Source of the DNA: Psychrosphaera sp. F3M07
Lineage (GTDB): Bacteria; Pseudomonadota; Gammaproteobacteria; Enterobacterales; Alteromonadaceae
DNA: 64,000 bases
Assembly (NCBI RefSeq): GCF_018860345.1
Contig: NZ_JAHKPJ010000011.1
Location: 124,001-188,000 of the forward strand
Reading direction: 5' to 3'
Positions 9,366 through 20,100 of the stretch are shown in pieces (the stretch's first letter is position 1; every line of letters begins with the position of its first letter). The notes below the pieces were generated by a model, which searched no databases, had not been told where the DNA came from, and worked only from the letters and a program-made list of their open reading frames with translations. Made by a program: the position numbers and the translations under genes.

Positions 9366-9560
9366 ATGTTCGTTTGTCTATGTAAAGGCATTACAGATTC
9401 CGATATCCAAAAGTTAGTGCTAGAGCACGGCGTTGGATCTATTCGTGAATTAAAACAACATGTTGCCTTAGGAAGCGAATGCGGTAGCTGTACAAAAGTA
9501 GCTCAAATGGTAATCGATAACACAATCATCGACGAAACGTTATTTAAAGATGTTGGTTAA
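9366..9560 (+). CDS. bfd: Bacterioferritin-associated ferredoxin
   Basis: 64 residues. A small 2Fe-2S protein that reduces the haem of bacterioferritin to release stored iron. It starts MFVCLCKGITDSDI with GAGG upstream of the ATG; the open frame continues 93 nt further upstream but that stretch carries the Fur box and is not family-like. The cluster ligands are CLC in the first six residues and SECGSCTK near residues 38-45, the Bfd spacing. Two bacterioferritin genes follow on the same strand, which fits the function. Confidence 0.93.
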   Translation: MFVCLCKGITDSDIQKLVLEHGVGSIRELKQHVALGSECGSCTKVAQMVIDNTIIDETLFKDVG

Positions 9561-9606
9561 TCCAACGTTATATTCAAGTCTATCCCTTCTAGATATAAAT
9601 CTAACT

Positions 9607-9625
9607 GCAAATCATTGTCATTATT
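9607..9625 (+). promoter_or_regulatory. Possible Fur box upstream of the bacterioferritin pair
   Basis: Read on the minus strand, AATAATGACAATGATTTGC matches 14 of 19 positions of GATAATGATAATCATTATC. It is about 97 nt before the first bfr ATG. Weaker than the bfd box; whether Fur would act as activator or repressor cannot be told. Confidence 0.35.
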
Positions 9626-9721
9626 AACTCGTTGTTTTCATTGATTTTTTTCAATATTTCTTTGTGTATTTAAATTCAATCATTATACTTACCTCATTAT
9701 TTATAATGCTGAGGCAAAGTT

Positions 9722-10186
9722 ATGCAAAGTACCTCCACAATACTAACCATGTTAAACGAAGTGTTAACCACTGAATTAACCTCAATTAATCAATATTTTT
9801 TACATGCCCGTATGTACAAAAATTGGGGATTTAATACTTTAAATGATAAGTGTTATAAAAAATCCATCATGGATATGAAACAAGCCGATAAGCTAATAGA
9901 ACGAATTCTATTTTTGGAAGGCTTACCTAATTTACAAAGACTAGGCGCATTATCAATTGGTGAACATACCGTTGAAATGATCCAATGTGACACCGCCGTT
10001 CAGCTCACTCAAATCGAACAAATGAAAAGTGCTATTGCGTTATGTGAATCAGAAAAAGACTTTGTCACACGTGAGCTTCTTACTGAAATATTAGAACATG
10101 AAGAAGAACATTTAGATTGGTTAGAAACCCAAGATTACCAAATTCAAAGTATGGGTATTGATAAATACTTACAAGCTCAACTTTAA
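9722..10186 (+). CDS. bfr: Bacterioferritin subunit with haem ligand but altered ferroxidase site
   Basis: 154 residues, full bacterioferritin length. It aligns without gaps to E. coli Bfr over most of its length: [37 protein letters not shown]. Met52, the haem ligand, is kept (MDMKQAD). Of the ferroxidase ligands Glu18 is kept, but Glu51 is Asp, His54 is Gln and Glu94 is Gln. So this subunit probably binds haem but is a poor ferroxidase. GAGG lies before the ATG. The second bfr gene follows after 21 nt, complementary in its residues; the two probably form a mixed 24-mer. Confidence 0.93.
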   Translation: MQSTSTILTMLNEVLTTELTSINQYFLHARMYKNWGFNTLNDKCYKKSIMDMKQADKLIERILFLEGLPNLQRLGALSIGEHTVEMIQCDTAVQLTQIEQMKSAIALCESEKDFVTRELLTEILEHEEEHLDWLETQDYQIQSMGIDKYLQAQL

Positions 10187-10207
10187 CCCTAATTATTGGA
10201 GATTAAA

Positions 10208-10675
10208 ATGAAAGGTAACCAAGACATAATTAATGCACTTAATGGCTTATTAGCCTATGAGTTAGCTGCTATGGATCAATACTTTATACATTCACGTATG
10301 TACGAAGATTGGGGATTTACAAAATTATTCGAACGTATCGATCACGAATTTGATGATGAAAAAGGCCATGCATCAAAATTAATCGAGCGTATTTTATTTT
10401 TAGAAGGGACGCCAGATATGGTGACTCGTGATGGGTTACATATCGGTAAAACCGTACCTGAGATGTTAGAAAGTGATTTGCGTGTTGAATTTGCCGTTGA
10501 CCAAGCCCTTAAAGATACAATGGCTTTATGCGAAGTACACAAGGACTTTGTGACTAGGAATATGTTGCAAATACTCATTGACGATACCGAAACCGATCAT
10601 GCATTTTGGTTAGAGCAGCAATTACGTTTGATAAAAACCATTGGTTTAGAGAACTACTTACAGTCTCAAATGTAG
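10208..10675 (+). CDS. bfr: Bacterioferritin subunit with intact ferroxidase site but no haem Met
   Basis: 155 residues from the ATG at 10208 (GGAG 8 bases upstream; an in-frame TTG 12 bases earlier overlaps that site and is rejected). All E. coli Bfr ferroxidase ligands are present: Glu18, Glu51, His54, Glu94, and the ExxH of [10 protein letters not shown]. Residue 52 is Lys instead of the haem-binding Met. It would oxidise Fe2+ and store it as mineral but not bind haem, whereas its upstream partner has the reverse pattern. This resembles two-subunit bacterioferritins known in Neisseria and magnetotactic bacteria. The operon ends at a strong hairpin. Confidence 0.94.
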   Translation: MKGNQDIINALNGLLAYELAAMDQYFIHSRMYEDWGFTKLFERIDHEFDDEKGHASKLIERILFLEGTPDMVTRDGLHIGKTVPEMLESDLRVEFAVDQALKDTMALCEVHKDFVTRNMLQILIDDTETDHAFWLEQQLRLIKTIGLENYLQSQM

Positions 10676-10689
10676 TTTAAAAATTAATA

Positions 10690-10729
10690 AAAAAACGTGA
10701 AATAAGTTTACACTATTTCACGTTTTTTT
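10690..10729. terminator. Bidirectional hairpin terminator between bfr and the XRE gene
   Basis: Stem AAAAACGTGAAATA (10691-10704) with its exact complement at 10714-10727 around a nine-base loop, A-tract on the left and T-tract on the right. It can terminate the rightward bfr message and the leftward XRE/membrane message that converge here. Confidence 0.9.
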
Positions 10730-10750
10730 ATGCCTATTACACATAGGCAT

Positions 10751-10945
10751 TTAGGCTTCATCTTGAAAAATTTCTTCAATTGTCATCTTAAATAGCCTTG
10801 CAGCTTTAAAAGCCAATGGCAAACTAGGGTCAAACTTACCTTTTTCTATGGCGTTAATCGTTTGCCTAGACACTTCTAAATAATTAGCTAAATCGGCCTG
10901 AGTCCAATCTCGTTCCGCACGTAATACTTTAAGTTTGTTTTTCAT
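10751..10945 (-). CDS. Small XRE-family helix-turn-helix regulator
   Basis: 64 residues, almost all a single Cro/C1-type HTH: WTQADLANYLEVSRQTINAIEKGKFDPSLPLAFKAARLF. Such short regulators (YgzD/YozG-like) usually control the gene they are paired with. Its ATG overlaps the TGA of the upstream membrane-protein gene (ATGA), so the two are translationally coupled. The C terminus (TIEEIFQDEA) is typical of the group. Target most likely its own operon. Confidence 0.88.
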   Translation of the reverse strand: MKNKLKVLRAERDWTQADLANYLEVSRQTINAIEKGKFDPSLPLAFKAARLFKMTIEEIFQDEA

Positions 10946-11385
10946 TTATATCGACGACTCCCGACAAAAATAGCAATTAAGTTAGTAACACCCATCACTA
11001 ATATCAAGTGTGAGATCTGTGCAGGGCCTGGGATGACATTAGTTACATCCAGATTGGAATAACTTAACCCAACGATTAGCCCTACTCCTAAGGTCCAAGC
11101 CATTGAGTTTAAATGTATCTCTTTTTGCATTTCATCCATGTTTTGGATATAAATTTTATTTGCGTAAATCATTCCGACACCAAGCAAAAAATTCAAAGTT
11201 ATGGCAGCAATAGTTAGGCTTTCTAGTTGGTTCCATAAGAACTTAGGGCCAAAGTTAGCCAATGCCATTGATATTACCCAAGCTAAAGTCCACATTTTCA
11301 CTCGGTTAATATTCTGCTTCGTCTTCCCTTGCCAATTTAACTCATTACTATTGTTATCTACATTTCCTCTTTTAATCTCGCTCAT
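10942..11385 (-). CDS. Four-helix membrane protein paired with XRE regulator
   Basis: 147 residues with about four membrane helices (roughly residues 30-47, 55-73, 92-108 and 122-140) and a polar N terminus of about 25 residues. Between helices 2 and 3 is the conserved-looking segment IYIQNMDEMQKEIHLNSMAW. I recognise the arrangement (small membrane protein plus XRE regulator) but not a defined function. The ATG has AGAGG upstream; the XRE gene overlaps its end by four bases. Confidence 0.7.
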   Translation of the reverse strand: MSEIKRGNVDNNSNELNWQGKTKQNINRVKMWTLAWVISMALANFGPKFLWNQLESLTIAAITLNFLLGVGMIYANKIYIQNMDEMQKEIHLNSMAWTLGVGLIVGLSYSNLDVTNVIPGPAQISHLILVMGVTNLIAIFVGSRRYK

Positions 11386-11516
11386 AAGTACAACCTCTTT
11401 GTCATTAAGTAAAATAAACTTTACTCAATATAACTCCATACAGTTAAAAGTCAAGTTAACTTGTCAAAAAGAACTCTTTGATTTACATACATAAGCTCTA
11501 AACGTTAAATTTTAGG

Positions 11517-11546
11517 CATAAAAAAAGAGAGCCTAAGCTCTCTTTC
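11517..11546 (-). terminator. Rho-independent terminator of pnp
   Basis: Stem AAAGAGAGC/GCTCTCTTT (11524-11532 with 11537-11545), loop of four, followed on the minus strand by a T run (plus-strand A run at 11521-11526). Sits 18 nt past the pnp stop. Confidence 0.9.
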
Positions 11547-11562
11547 CTATTGCATCTTAAGT

Positions 11563-13671
11563 TTATTCAGCAGCAGGAGCTTCTTGCTCTACCGCTTCTT
11601 TCATACTTAAACGTACACGACCTTGACGGTCAATTTCTAGTACTTTAACTGCAACTTCTTGGCCTTCAGATAATACGTCAGTTACATTTTCAACACGCTC
11701 GCTAGAGATTTGTGAAATATGTACTAAACCGTCTTTACCAGGAAGAACGTTAACAAACGCACCAAAATCAACGATACGTGCAACTTTACCTTGGTAAATA
11801 CGACCAACTTCTAAGTCTGTAGTTAATTGCTTAACACGTTCAATACAAGCTTCTGCACTTGCACTGTCTGTTGCTGCAATTTTAACGGTACCGTCATCTT
11901 CAATTTCAATTGTTGTACCCGTTTCTTCAGTAAGAGCACGGATTGTTGCGCCACCTTTACCAATAACGTCAGCAATTTTCTTCTGAGGAATTTTAACTGT
12001 GTAGATACGTGGAGCAAATTCAGACATTTCTTCACGGTGTCCGCCAATTGCTTCATCCATTACTGTTAAGATATGTAAACGAGCAGCTTTAGCTTGTACT
12101 AAGGCTTTGTCCATGATCTCTTTAGTAATACCTTCAATTTTGATATCCATTTGTAACGCTGTGATACCTTCAGTAGTACCCGCAACTTTAAAGTCCATGT
12201 CACCTAAGTGATCTTCATCACCTAAGATGTCAGAAAGAACAACAAAGTTACTGTCGTCTTTAACTAGACCCATCGCGATACCAGCAACAGACGCTTTAAT
12301 TGGAACACCTGCATCCATAAGTGCTAATGAAGAACCACATACAGAAGCCATTGAAGATGAGCCATTAGATTCAGTGATTTCCGATACTAGACGAACTGTG
12401 TACGGGAATTCTGCTTGTGAAGGCATTACGGCTAATACACCACGTTTTGCTAGACGACCGTGACCAATTTCACGACGTTTAGGTGAACCAATAAAGCCAG
12501 TCTCACCAACACAATACGGAGGGAAGTTATAGTGAAGCATGAACGGGTCACGTTTTTCACCTAACAATGAATCGATGATTTGAGAATCACGTTCAGTACC
12601 TAAAGTACAAGTTACGATTGCTTGAGTTTCACCACGAGTGAACAAAGAAGAACCGTGAGTACGTGGTAAAATACCAGTCTTAACGTCAAGAGCACGGATC
12701 ATGTCAGGTTCACGACCATCGATACGTTTTTCGCCCGCTAAGATGCGTGAACGTACAACGTCTTTCTCTAAGTCATGTACTAACTCAGAAACTTCTTTTT
12801 CGTTAAACGCTTCGTCACCAGCTTCTTCAGCTAATTTAGCAATAGTTTCAGCTTTAACAACACCAACAGCAGCGTAACGCTCCATTTTATCAGCAATTGC
12901 ATAAGCCGCTGTAATACCGTCTTCAGCTAGAGCTTTAACTTTGTTTTTAAGTTCAGTATTCTCAACTGGTGCAGACCATTCCCATGCAGGAGTGGCAACT
13001 TCAGCAGCAAATTCTTTAATTGCGGTAACAACAGCTTGCATTTGCTCGTGTCCGTAAACAACCGCACCAAGCATGGTTTCTTCAGATAACACAGCGGCTT
13101 CTGATTCAACCATTAATACTGCGTTTTCAGTACCAGCAACAACTAAATCTAAGTCACTTGCTTTTAATTCTGTTTGAGAAGGATTCAAGATGTATTGACC
13201 ATCTAAGAAACCAACACGAGCGGCACCAATTGGACCGTTAAATGGAATACCAGAAATTGAGATAGCAGCTGAAGCACCGATTAGTGCAACGATATCAGGA
13301 GCGATTTCAGGGTTAACTGACATTACAGTACAAACAACTTGTACTTCATTTTTGAATGCATCTGGGAATAAAGGACGTAATGGACGGTCAATAAGACGTG
13401 CGATTAACGTTTCTTCTTCTGCAGGACGACCTTCACGTTTGAAGAATCCACCAGGGATCTTACCGCCAGCATATGCTTTTTCTTGATAATTAATTGTAAG
13501 TGGGAAGAAATCTTGCCCAGGACTAGCTTCTTTTTTACCAACAACTGCAACAAATACAGTTGTGTCGCCAATGCTTGCCATAACAGCAGCACTTGCTTGA
13601 CGTGCGATTACGCCCGTTTCAAGAGTGACCTCGTGTTGACCATATTGAAATTTTTTAATAATTGGAGTCAC
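11563..13671 (-). CDS. pnp: Polyribonucleotide nucleotidyltransferase (PNPase)
   Basis: Phosphorolytic 3'-5' exoribonuclease, core of the RNA degradosome. 702 residues with the family order: RNase PH domain 1 ([33 protein letters not shown]), a helical linker, RNase PH domain 2 ([32 protein letters not shown]), a KH domain ([17 protein letters not shown], about residues 560-575), and an S1 domain ([19 protein letters not shown]). The start is GTG with AAAGGAA upstream; E. coli pnp also has a non-ATG start. It follows rpsO and is preceded by a structured leader. Confidence 0.98.
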   Translation of the reverse strand: MTPIIKKFQYGQHEVTLETGVIARQASAAVMASIGDTTVFVAVVGKKEASPGQDFFPLTINYQEKAYAGGKIPGGFFKREGRPAEEETLIARLIDRPLRPLFPDAFKNEVQVVCTVMSVNPEIAPDIVALIGASAAISISGIPFNGPIGAARVGFLDGQYILNPSQTELKASDLDLVVAGTENAVLMVESEAAVLSEETMLGAVVYGHEQMQAVVTAIKEFAAEVATPAWEWSAPVENTELKNKVKALAEDGITAAYAIADKMERYAAVGVVKAETIAKLAEEAGDEAFNEKEVSELVHDLEKDVVRSRILAGEKRIDGREPDMIRALDVKTGILPRTHGSSLFTRGETQAIVTCTLGTERDSQIIDSLLGEKRDPFMLHYNFPPYCVGETGFIGSPKRREIGHGRLAKRGVLAVMPSQAEFPYTVRLVSEITESNGSSSMASVCGSSLALMDAGVPIKASVAGIAMGLVKDDSNFVVLSDILGDEDHLGDMDFKVAGTTEGITALQMDIKIEGITKEIMDKALVQAKAARLHILTVMDEAIGGHREEMSEFAPRIYTVKIPQKKIADVIGKGGATIRALTEETGTTIEIEDDGTVKIAATDSASAEACIERVKQLTTDLEVGRIYQGKVARIVDFGAFVNVLPGKDGLVHISQISSERVENVTDVLSEGQEVAVKVLEIDRQGRVRLSMKEAVEQEAPAAE

Positions 13672-13696
13672 GTATTTTTCCTTTAATTTTCATTTT

Positions 13697-13770
13697 GATC
13701 CAGCTTTATCATAGGCTGTCTTAATGACAGATATATTTCATTTTGAAATATGACCAACACCTACTGGATC
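13697..13770 (-). promoter_or_regulatory. Branched stem-loop in the pnp mRNA leader
   Basis: An outer stem GATCCAG/CTGGATC (13697-13703 with 13764-13770), extended by TAGG/CCTA, encloses two hairpins: CTGTC-TTAAT-GACAG (13716-13730) and ATATTTCA-TTT-TGAAATAT (13733-13751). It ends 26 nt upstream of the pnp start codon. In E. coli a pnp-leader duplex is cut by RNase III and then used by PNPase to repress its own synthesis; by position and shape this is the likely counterpart. Confidence 0.7.
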
Positions 13771-13920
13771 TTGTTTTTGTCGTTTAAATTCGAGGCATAT
13801 TATACGTGGGAATTGATGATTTACTAGTTTTTATCAAAAGCGAATAAGGAAATTTAACGGTTATTTTAATAATTACTCACAATGTTATGTAGATTGCGAT
13901 ACCTGAGTATGTTTTGGGCA

Positions 13921-13949
13921 CAAAAAAAGGAGCATAAATGCTCCTTTTT
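13921..13949 (-). terminator. Hairpin terminator between rpsO and pnp
   Basis: Stem AAAGGAGCA/TGCTCCTTT around TAAA, with a minus-strand T run after it (plus A run at 13922-13928). It lies about 20 nt past the rpsO stop, in the place of the rpsO attenuator of E. coli, and would limit readthrough into pnp. Confidence 0.88.
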
Positions 13950-13969
13950 ATTAATTATGTAAACATCGA

Positions 13970-14239
13970 TTAACGACGTAAACCTAATTTTTTGATTAAT
14001 TCTTTATAAGCTTCAAGGTTTTTACCTTTGAAGTAATCTAATAATTTACGACGTTGGCTAACTTTACGTAAAAGACCACGACGTGAGTGGTTGTCTTTCT
14101 TGTGCTCTTTAAAGTGGCCTTGTAATTTATTGATATCAGCTGTTAATAAAGCAACTTGAACTGGTGTAGAACCAGTATCGTTTTCGCCATTACCGTACTC
14201 TGCTAAAATTGCTGCTTTTTCTTCAACGCTTAGTGACAT
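13970..14239 (-). CDS. rpsO: 30S ribosomal protein S15
   Basis: 89 residues, the standard S15 length. It binds the 16S rRNA central domain early in 30S assembly. Family blocks: [35 protein letters not shown], and the loop [28 protein letters not shown], which contacts rRNA. The ATG has GGAGAG upstream. The 161-nt gap to truB includes a small hairpin (CCTCT/AGAGG near 14300-14317) that may be part of an S15 autoregulatory leader, but I cannot model a pseudoknot by eye. Confidence 0.98.
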   Translation of the reverse strand: MSLSVEEKAAILAEYGNGENDTGSTPVQVALLTADINKLQGHFKEHKKDNHSRRGLLRKVSQRRKLLDYFKGKNLEAYKELIKKLGLRR

Positions 14240-14400
14240 AAGTCTCTCCAGAAAATAATTAAGTTATGTTCGCCGATCACTAACTCAGCCAACAAAGGAA
14301 CCCTCTATACAAAAGAGGAGCGCGCATTCTACTTGTTTAACGTTATTTTGCAAGTCTTTATAAAGTGAATTAAGTAAAATGCTAGGTTATTACAAGCTAA

Positions 14401-15351
14401 TTATAAAAACTGCTCAGTAACAACTAATCGTTTTACTTTTGCTTCACCAGAAACGATAGAAACAACCCCAACAAACTCATTGGTCTCTTCGAGGTAGACT
14501 TTAACGTCCTCCGCATCATCCATTTGGTATGGCACGGTTTGTCCAAAACGTAACGTTCTAACATCCTGCTCAGCTAACCTAATAGAAGGCAACTTCAGCA
14601 AAGCGGTATCCATAGGTAATAAGTGACTATCTAACGCGGTATAATCAACCCCATTTGCTTCATCACCATTGATAAAATTATCATCTTTTAGTTGCTGAAT
14701 TTGATCAACCGTCAACATTTTATCGATGGGATAATCGGCTACTTTTGTGCGTCTTAACGCTTGAACATGAGCACCACACCCCAATAACTGACCTAAGTCA
14801 TCTATCAAGGTTCTGATATAAGTCCCTTTTGAGCAATGTACTTCAAAATCAGCCTCATCACCTTCAAACCGCAACAACTCAAAACTATATATAGTAATTG
14901 GACGAGCTTCACGCTCAACAGTAATACCTTGCCTAGCCAACTTATATAATGGCTGCCCGTTATGTTTTAGGGCTGAAAACATAGTCGGTATTTGTTTAAT
15001 AGGCCCAGTTAAACTAATTTTGTGATCGAGAATTTGCTGTTCCGTGATATTCACTTCACGCGTTTCAACCACTTCACCTTCCGCATCACTGGTGTCCGTT
15101 CTCTGACCAAATTTAGCGGTAACTAAATATGTTTTATCCGAATCCAATAAATACTGACTAAATTTAGTAGCCTCACCTAAACACACTGGCAACATACCCG
15201 TAGCAAGTGGATCTAATGCTCCGGTATGTCCGGCTTTAGCAGCACCATAGATAGCACGTACTTTTTGTAAAATATTATTGGAAGAACTACCTTGGGATTT
15301 ATCAACTAAAACAATGCCTGAGATTGCTCTTCCTTTTCTACGTCTTGCCAT
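14401..15351 (-). CDS. truB: tRNA pseudouridine(55) synthase TruB
   Basis: Makes pseudouridine at position 55 in the T-loop of tRNAs. 316 residues. Motif [20 protein letters not shown] at the N terminus, catalytic loop [20 protein letters not shown] (Asp in GALDPLA), and [15 protein letters not shown] in the middle are diagnostic; a C-terminal PUA-like domain follows. The start is two bases after the end of rbfA. Member of the rimP-nusA-infB-rbfA-truB operon. Confidence 0.97.
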   Translation of the reverse strand: MARRRKGRAISGIVLVDKSQGSSSNNILQKVRAIYGAAKAGHTGALDPLATGMLPVCLGEATKFSQYLLDSDKTYLVTAKFGQRTDTSDAEGEVVETREVNITEQQILDHKISLTGPIKQIPTMFSALKHNGQPLYKLARQGITVEREARPITIYSFELLRFEGDEADFEVHCSKGTYIRTLIDDLGQLLGCGAHVQALRRTKVADYPIDKMLTVDQIQQLKDDNFINGDEANGVDYTALDSHLLPMDTALLKLPSIRLAEQDVRTLRFGQTVPYQMDDAEDVKVYLEETNEFVGVVSIVSGEAKVKRLVVTEQFL

Positions 15352-15353
15352 TC

Positions 15354-15782
15354 TTACTCGTCGTCCGTGCCATCTGTTGAAAGATCTGCTGGATTATCGC
15401 CACTTTTTGCACGTAAACCTTGGTCTTTCGCTATTGCTTCATCAACTTTACGAGCCATAGTAATACCAGTAACCAAACTGTTGTCGTAACTAAATTTGAT
15501 TTCTGGAACGATTCTTAATCGCATACGTTTACCAATTTCTGAGCGGAAGAAACCTTGCGCTTTATTCAAAATTTCAATCGTTTGTTTGATCTTTTCTTCA
15601 TCATCTTCTTGGCCTAACAGTGTTACAAACACTGTTACATAGGCAAGGTCTCTGGTTACGTCAACAGAAGAAACTGTTACCCAACCAACTCGCGGATCTT
15701 TAAAGTCACGCTGTAACAACATAGCAATTTCTTGCTGTACTTGTTGTGCAACTCTATCTGTTCTAGAAAAGTTTTTTTGCAC
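15354..15782 (-). CDS. rbfA: Ribosome-binding factor A
   Basis: 142 residues with the KH-like RbfA fold. It helps mature the 16S 5' end and is needed at low temperature, fitting a marine, possibly cold-living host. Family blocks: [65 protein letters not shown]. The C-terminal tail is acidic ([13 protein letters not shown]). The start is GTG with AGGAGAG upstream. Confidence 0.96.
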   Translation of the reverse strand: MQKNFSRTDRVAQQVQQEIAMLLQRDFKDPRVGWVTVSSVDVTRDLAYVTVFVTLLGQEDDEEKIKQTIEILNKAQGFFRSEIGKRMRLRIVPEIKFSYDNSLVTGITMARKVDEAIAKDQGLRAKSGDNPADLSTDGTDDE

Positions 15783-15875
15783 TTTTCTCTCCTAATTAAT
15801 TCATCATTTTGATGATAACAATTTAATATAATTATTGACTAAATTGCTATGGTTTAATAGCTAGTTTTGAAGTGA

Positions 15876-15905
15876 AAAAGGGGAGCTACAGCTCCCCTTT
15901 TTTAT
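15876..15905 (-). terminator. Hairpin terminator between infB and rbfA
   Basis: Stem AAAGGGGAGC/GCTCCCCTTT around TACA, followed on the minus strand by a T run (plus A run at 15875-15879). It is just after the infB stop and inside what is otherwise a continuous operon, so it probably reduces rbfA-truB expression relative to infB. Confidence 0.85.
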
Positions 15906-15919
15906 AAGCATATTGTTGT

Positions 15920-18556
15920 TTAAGAAATAGTACGTTTAATTTCAACTACTTCGAATACTTCAATTTGGTCACCAACTTTAACATCATTATAGTTCTTAAC
16001 GCCGATACCACATTCCATGCCGTTACGAACATCTTGAACATCGTCTTTAAAGCGACGTAATGACTCAAGCTCACCTTCGTAGATAACAACGTTATCACGT
16101 AATACACGGATTGGAGCGCTACGTTTAATGGTACCTTCGGTAACCATACAACCAGCGATTGCACCAATCTTAGGCGATTTAAACACATCACGAACTTCTG
16201 CAAGACCAATAATTTGTTGTTTAAACTCAGGTGCTAATAGACCAGACATTGCTTGTTTAACTTCGTCAATTAACGAGTAGATAACGCTGTAATAACGTAA
16301 ATCGATATCTTCTTGTTCAATCAAGCGACGCGCTGTTGCATCTGCACGAACGTTAAAACCAACAACGATGGCATTAGAAGCTTGCGCTAAAGATGCATCA
16401 GTTTCAGTTAATCCACCAACGCCACTACCAACAATGATAACTTTTACTTCATCAGTTGATAAGCTTGTAAGTGCTTCAGTAATTGCTTCCAAAGAACCTT
16501 GTACATCGGTTTTAAGTACAATATTCAACTCAGATACATCACCTTCTTCCATGTTCGCAAACATGTTTTCAAGTTTCGCTTTCTGTTGACGAGCAAGTTT
16601 CACTTCACGGTATTTACCTTGACGAGAGTTAGCAACTTCACGAGCTTTACGCTCATCACGTACAACAGTTGCTTCATCACCGGCAGCAGGTACACCAGAA
16701 AGACCTAATATCTCAACTGGAATAGAAGGACCAGCTGATAAAATTTCTTTACCATTTTCGTCTTTCATTGCTTTTACGCGGCCATATTCAAAACCACATA
16801 AAACGATGTCGCCTTTTTTCAGCTCACCTTCTTGAACAAGAACAGTAGCAACTGGACCACGCCCTTTATCAAGACGAGATTCGATAACAACACCATGTGC
16901 AGCACCGTGATCAACCGCTGTTAATTCTTGTACTTCAGCAATAAGGTTAATTGCTTCAAGTAGCTCAGGGATACCTTCACCCGTTTTAGCTGAAACGTGG
17001 ATAAACTGTGTATCTCCGCCCCAATCTTCAGGGATAACGTCTAATTGAGCTAACTCATTTTTAACGCGATCAGGATCTGCCGCTTCTTTATCTATTTTAT
17101 TAACCGCAACAATTAGAGGTACATTAGCTGCTTTCGCATGCTGAACCGCTTCTTTTGTTTGAGGCATAACGCCATCATCTGCAGCAACCGCTAATATAAC
17201 GATATCCGTCGCTTTAGCACCACGGGCACGCATTGACGTAAACGCAGCATGTCCTGGAGTATCTAAGAAAGTGATCATGCCGTTGTCGGTATCAACATGG
17301 TATGCACCAATGTGTTGAGTAATACCACCCGCTTCGCCATCAGCAATATTGGCTTTACGAATATAATCAAGTAATGATGTTTTACCGTGGTCAACGTGAC
17401 CCATTACAGTAACAACTGGTGCACGAGAAACTGCATCACCTTTACCAGAATCACGTTCAGCTAATACTTTAACTTCAAGTTCATTTGATTTCGTTAATAC
17501 AAACTTATGACCCATTTCTTCAACAACTAAGGTTGCTGTTTCTTGGTCTAAAATTTGATTAATAGTAACCATTTCACCCATTTTCATCATAGTTTTCACT
17601 ACTTCAGTACCTTTAATAGACATACGAGATGCCAATTCAGATACAGAGATAGTTTCACCTATGCTAACCACTTGCTCTACTGGTGCAGTTGGTTTTTGGA
17701 ATGCATGTTGGTTTTGTGGTTTATTCTTACGTCTACGACCAGTTAACTGTGCAACTTCATCAGCCGTTGCTTTACCAGATTTCTTACCTTTACGACGTTT
17801 CTTTTCTTCACGTTTATCTTCGTCGTCTTCAGCTAACTGTGCATATACAGAAGAGTGAACATGAAGGTCATCTTCATTTTCATGTTCTAATTTGTATTTA
17901 CGTTTCTCTTCTTCTTCAGCCCAAGCTTTTTCGTTCGCTTCAGCCATTTTTTTAGCTTCTAACGCTAAACGCTCAGCTTCTTCTTCCGCTTTTTTCAACG
18001 CTTCCTGCTCTAACGCTAAACGAAGTTTTTGTTCTTCGTCAGTTTCACCAGGTTTTTTAACTTTTTTAGTTGACGCTTTAGATGCATTGTCCGCTTTACG
18101 TTTGGCATCTGCTTCTTTTCTAGCGGCAGCTGCTTCTTCTTTTTTCGCTTTTGTTTCAGCTTCACGTTTAGCACGTGCATCTGCTGCGGCTTTCGCTTCA
18201 GCTTCGGCTTCGGCTTTCGCTTTCGCTTCAGCTTCTTCAATTGCTGCTAACTCAGCGGCAGTACGTTTAACAAACGTACGCTTTTTACGAACTTCAACTT
18301 GAACGTCTTTAGATTTACCTGAACCACTATTTACACTTAAAGTCGTTTTAACTTTACGCTGTAATGTCATTTTTGTTGGCTCAGCGCCTTCGCCACCATG
18401 GGCTTTGCTTAGGTGTTCCAAAAGCTGTTTCTTTTCGCCTTCATTAACCATATCACCAATTTTTTTAGTAATACCTGCATCTGCGAACTGAGAAACCAAT
18501 TTCTCAATTGGAGTACCTACATCTTGTGCTAGTTTGTCTAAACTCACTTCTGTCAT
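15920..18556 (-). CDS. infB: Translation initiation factor IF-2
   Basis: 878 residues from the ATG at 18556, chosen because [20 protein letters not shown] aligns with the start of other IF-2 proteins; an in-frame ATG 18 bases upstream also exists. It is the GTPase that delivers initiator tRNA to the ribosome. Domains: an N-terminal IF2-N domain; a long Ala/Lys/Glu-rich charged helix (about residues 100-230); a second IF2-N-like domain; the G domain with [17 protein letters not shown] and NKIDKE; then beta-barrel and C-terminal fMet-tRNA-binding domains. It follows nusA within the operon, and the initiator tRNA gene heads the same locus. Confidence 0.97.
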   Translation of the reverse strand: MTEVSLDKLAQDVGTPIEKLVSQFADAGITKKIGDMVNEGEKKQLLEHLSKAHGGEGAEPTKMTLQRKVKTTLSVNSGSGKSKDVQVEVRKKRTFVKRTAAELAAIEEAEAKAKAEAEAEAKAAADARAKREAETKAKKEEAAAARKEADAKRKADNASKASTKKVKKPGETDEEQKLRLALEQEALKKAEEEAERLALEAKKMAEANEKAWAEEEEKRKYKLEHENEDDLHVHSSVYAQLAEDDEDKREEKKRRKGKKSGKATADEVAQLTGRRRKNKPQNQHAFQKPTAPVEQVVSIGETISVSELASRMSIKGTEVVKTMMKMGEMVTINQILDQETATLVVEEMGHKFVLTKSNELEVKVLAERDSGKGDAVSRAPVVTVMGHVDHGKTSLLDYIRKANIADGEAGGITQHIGAYHVDTDNGMITFLDTPGHAAFTSMRARGAKATDIVILAVAADDGVMPQTKEAVQHAKAANVPLIVAVNKIDKEAADPDRVKNELAQLDVIPEDWGGDTQFIHVSAKTGEGIPELLEAINLIAEVQELTAVDHGAAHGVVIESRLDKGRGPVATVLVQEGELKKGDIVLCGFEYGRVKAMKDENGKEILSAGPSIPVEILGLSGVPAAGDEATVVRDERKAREVANSRQGKYREVKLARQQKAKLENMFANMEEGDVSELNIVLKTDVQGSLEAITEALTSLSTDEVKVIIVGSGVGGLTETDASLAQASNAIVVGFNVRADATARRLIEQEDIDLRYYSVIYSLIDEVKQAMSGLLAPEFKQQIIGLAEVRDVFKSPKIGAIAGCMVTEGTIKRSAPIRVLRDNVVIYEGELESLRRFKDDVQDVRNGMECGIGVKNYNDVKVGDQIEVFEVVEIKRTIS

Positions 18557-18580
18557 ATTCTTAACTACCTCCATTGAGCC

Positions 18581-20077
18581 TTAAGCTTCATCACTAAACC
18601 AAACAATATTACGAGCAGCCATAATCAATTCACCGGCTTTTTTCTCGCCTAGTTCTTCAATATCTGCTAAATCGTCTGTGCCTTGCTCAGCTAATTCTTC
18701 TAAATTTGTAACGCCTCTGCTTGCTAATACAAACGCTAAATGACGGTCAACGCCTTCTAGGTTTAATAGCTCTTCAGTAGGCTCTGAATTTTCTAATGAC
18801 TCTTCATTCGCTAACGCTTGAGTTGTTAACGCTGCTTTTGCACGAGTACGTAGCTCTTCAACTAAATCTTCGTCTAAACCATCAATTTCTAATAGTTCAG
18901 CTACTGGTACATAAGCGATTTCTTCCAATGAAGAGAAACCTTCTTCCACTAACATAGTGGCAAAGTCTTCATCAAGTTCTAGGCCTTTCATGAATACTTC
19001 TATTGTTTTACTGTTTTCTGCTTGGTGCTTTTCAGCCATATCAGCAACAGTCATTACGTTTAATTCCCAGCCAGTTAATTGACTTGCTAAACGTACATTT
19101 TGACCGCTACGACCAATTGCCATTGCTAAGTTATCTTCTGCAACTGCGATATCCATTGATTTACGATCTTCGTCAACAATTATTGACGCTACTTCAGCAG
19201 GAGACATTGCATTGATAACAAATTGTGCATGGTTATCGTCAAATAATACGATATCAACACGTTCACCGTTTAATTCACCAGAAACAGCTTGTACTCGAGC
19301 GCCACGCATACCAACACACGCACCAACTGGGTCAATACGACGGTCATTTGATTTCACAGCAATTTTAGCACGAGAACCTGGATCACGAGCAGCAGCTACG
19401 ATATCCAACATCTCTTCACCAATTTCTGGAACCTCAATGCGGAATAATTCAATTAGCATTTCTGGTTTAGTACGGCTTACAAATAATTGCGGGCCACGTA
19501 CTTCAGGTCTAACTGCGTATAAATATGCACGTACTCTGTCACCTGGACGGAACGTTTCACGTTGGATCATATCTTCACGATATAAAACCGCTTCTGCATT
19601 GTTACCAAGGTCTAACGTAACGTTGTCACGATTTACTTTTTTAACGATACCAGTAATTAATTCACCAATTTGGCCACGATAAGCATCAGCGATTTGTCCG
19701 CGTTCAGCTTCACGTACTTTTTGCACTATGACTTGTTTCGCCATTTGTGTCGTAATACGGTCAAATTTAATCGATTCAATTTGCTCTTCAACATAATCAC
19801 CAAGTTGAAGTTCTGGTTGATCATACTGTGCAGCCGAGATACTCATCTCTGCTACAGGATTTTCCATTTGATGATCATCAGGAACCACTAACCAACGTCT
19901 GAAAGTGTCGTATTCACCCGTTTCTTGGTCAATCTTAACGCGCACTTCAATTTCAATTGGGCTCTTCTTTTTCGTTGCAGCTGCTAAAGCAAACTCTAAC
20001 GCTTCAAATATTTTTTCACGTGGTACGGCTTTTTCGTTCGATACCGCTTCTGCCACTAATAATAGTTCTTTTGCCAT
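18581..20077 (-). CDS. nusA: Transcription termination/antitermination factor NusA
   Basis: 498 residues. Binds RNA polymerase and nascent RNA, controlling pausing, termination and antitermination. Order: N-terminal RNAP-binding domain, S1 ([21 protein letters not shown]), KH1 ([21 protein letters not shown]), KH2 ([19 protein letters not shown]), then two acidic C-terminal repeats (for example [20 protein letters not shown]), as in E. coli NusA. A strong ribosome site (GGAGCGAG) precedes the ATG. It lies between rimP and infB. Confidence 0.98.
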   Translation of the reverse strand: MAKELLLVAEAVSNEKAVPREKIFEALEFALAAATKKKSPIEIEVRVKIDQETGEYDTFRRWLVVPDDHQMENPVAEMSISAAQYDQPELQLGDYVEEQIESIKFDRITTQMAKQVIVQKVREAERGQIADAYRGQIGELITGIVKKVNRDNVTLDLGNNAEAVLYREDMIQRETFRPGDRVRAYLYAVRPEVRGPQLFVSRTKPEMLIELFRIEVPEIGEEMLDIVAAARDPGSRAKIAVKSNDRRIDPVGACVGMRGARVQAVSGELNGERVDIVLFDDNHAQFVINAMSPAEVASIIVDEDRKSMDIAVAEDNLAMAIGRSGQNVRLASQLTGWELNVMTVADMAEKHQAENSKTIEVFMKGLELDEDFATMLVEEGFSSLEEIAYVPVAELLEIDGLDEDLVEELRTRAKAALTTQALANEESLENSEPTEELLNLEGVDRHLAFVLASRGVTNLEELAEQGTDDLADIEELGEKKAGELIMAARNIVWFSDEA

Positions 20078-20100
20078 TATTATCTCGCTCCTTTGTATGA

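Noticed and set aside
15880-15900. Possible operator palindrome between infB and rbfA
   Set aside because: The T run and G/C stem fit a rho-independent terminator better.
17892-18302. 136-codon frame antisense to infB
   Set aside because: Low-complexity Ala/Ser text that mirrors the Lys/Glu/Ala-rich helix of IF-2; a shadow frame.
19212-19682. 156-codon frame antisense to nusA
   Set aside because: Shadow of a highly conserved coding region; no start signal.
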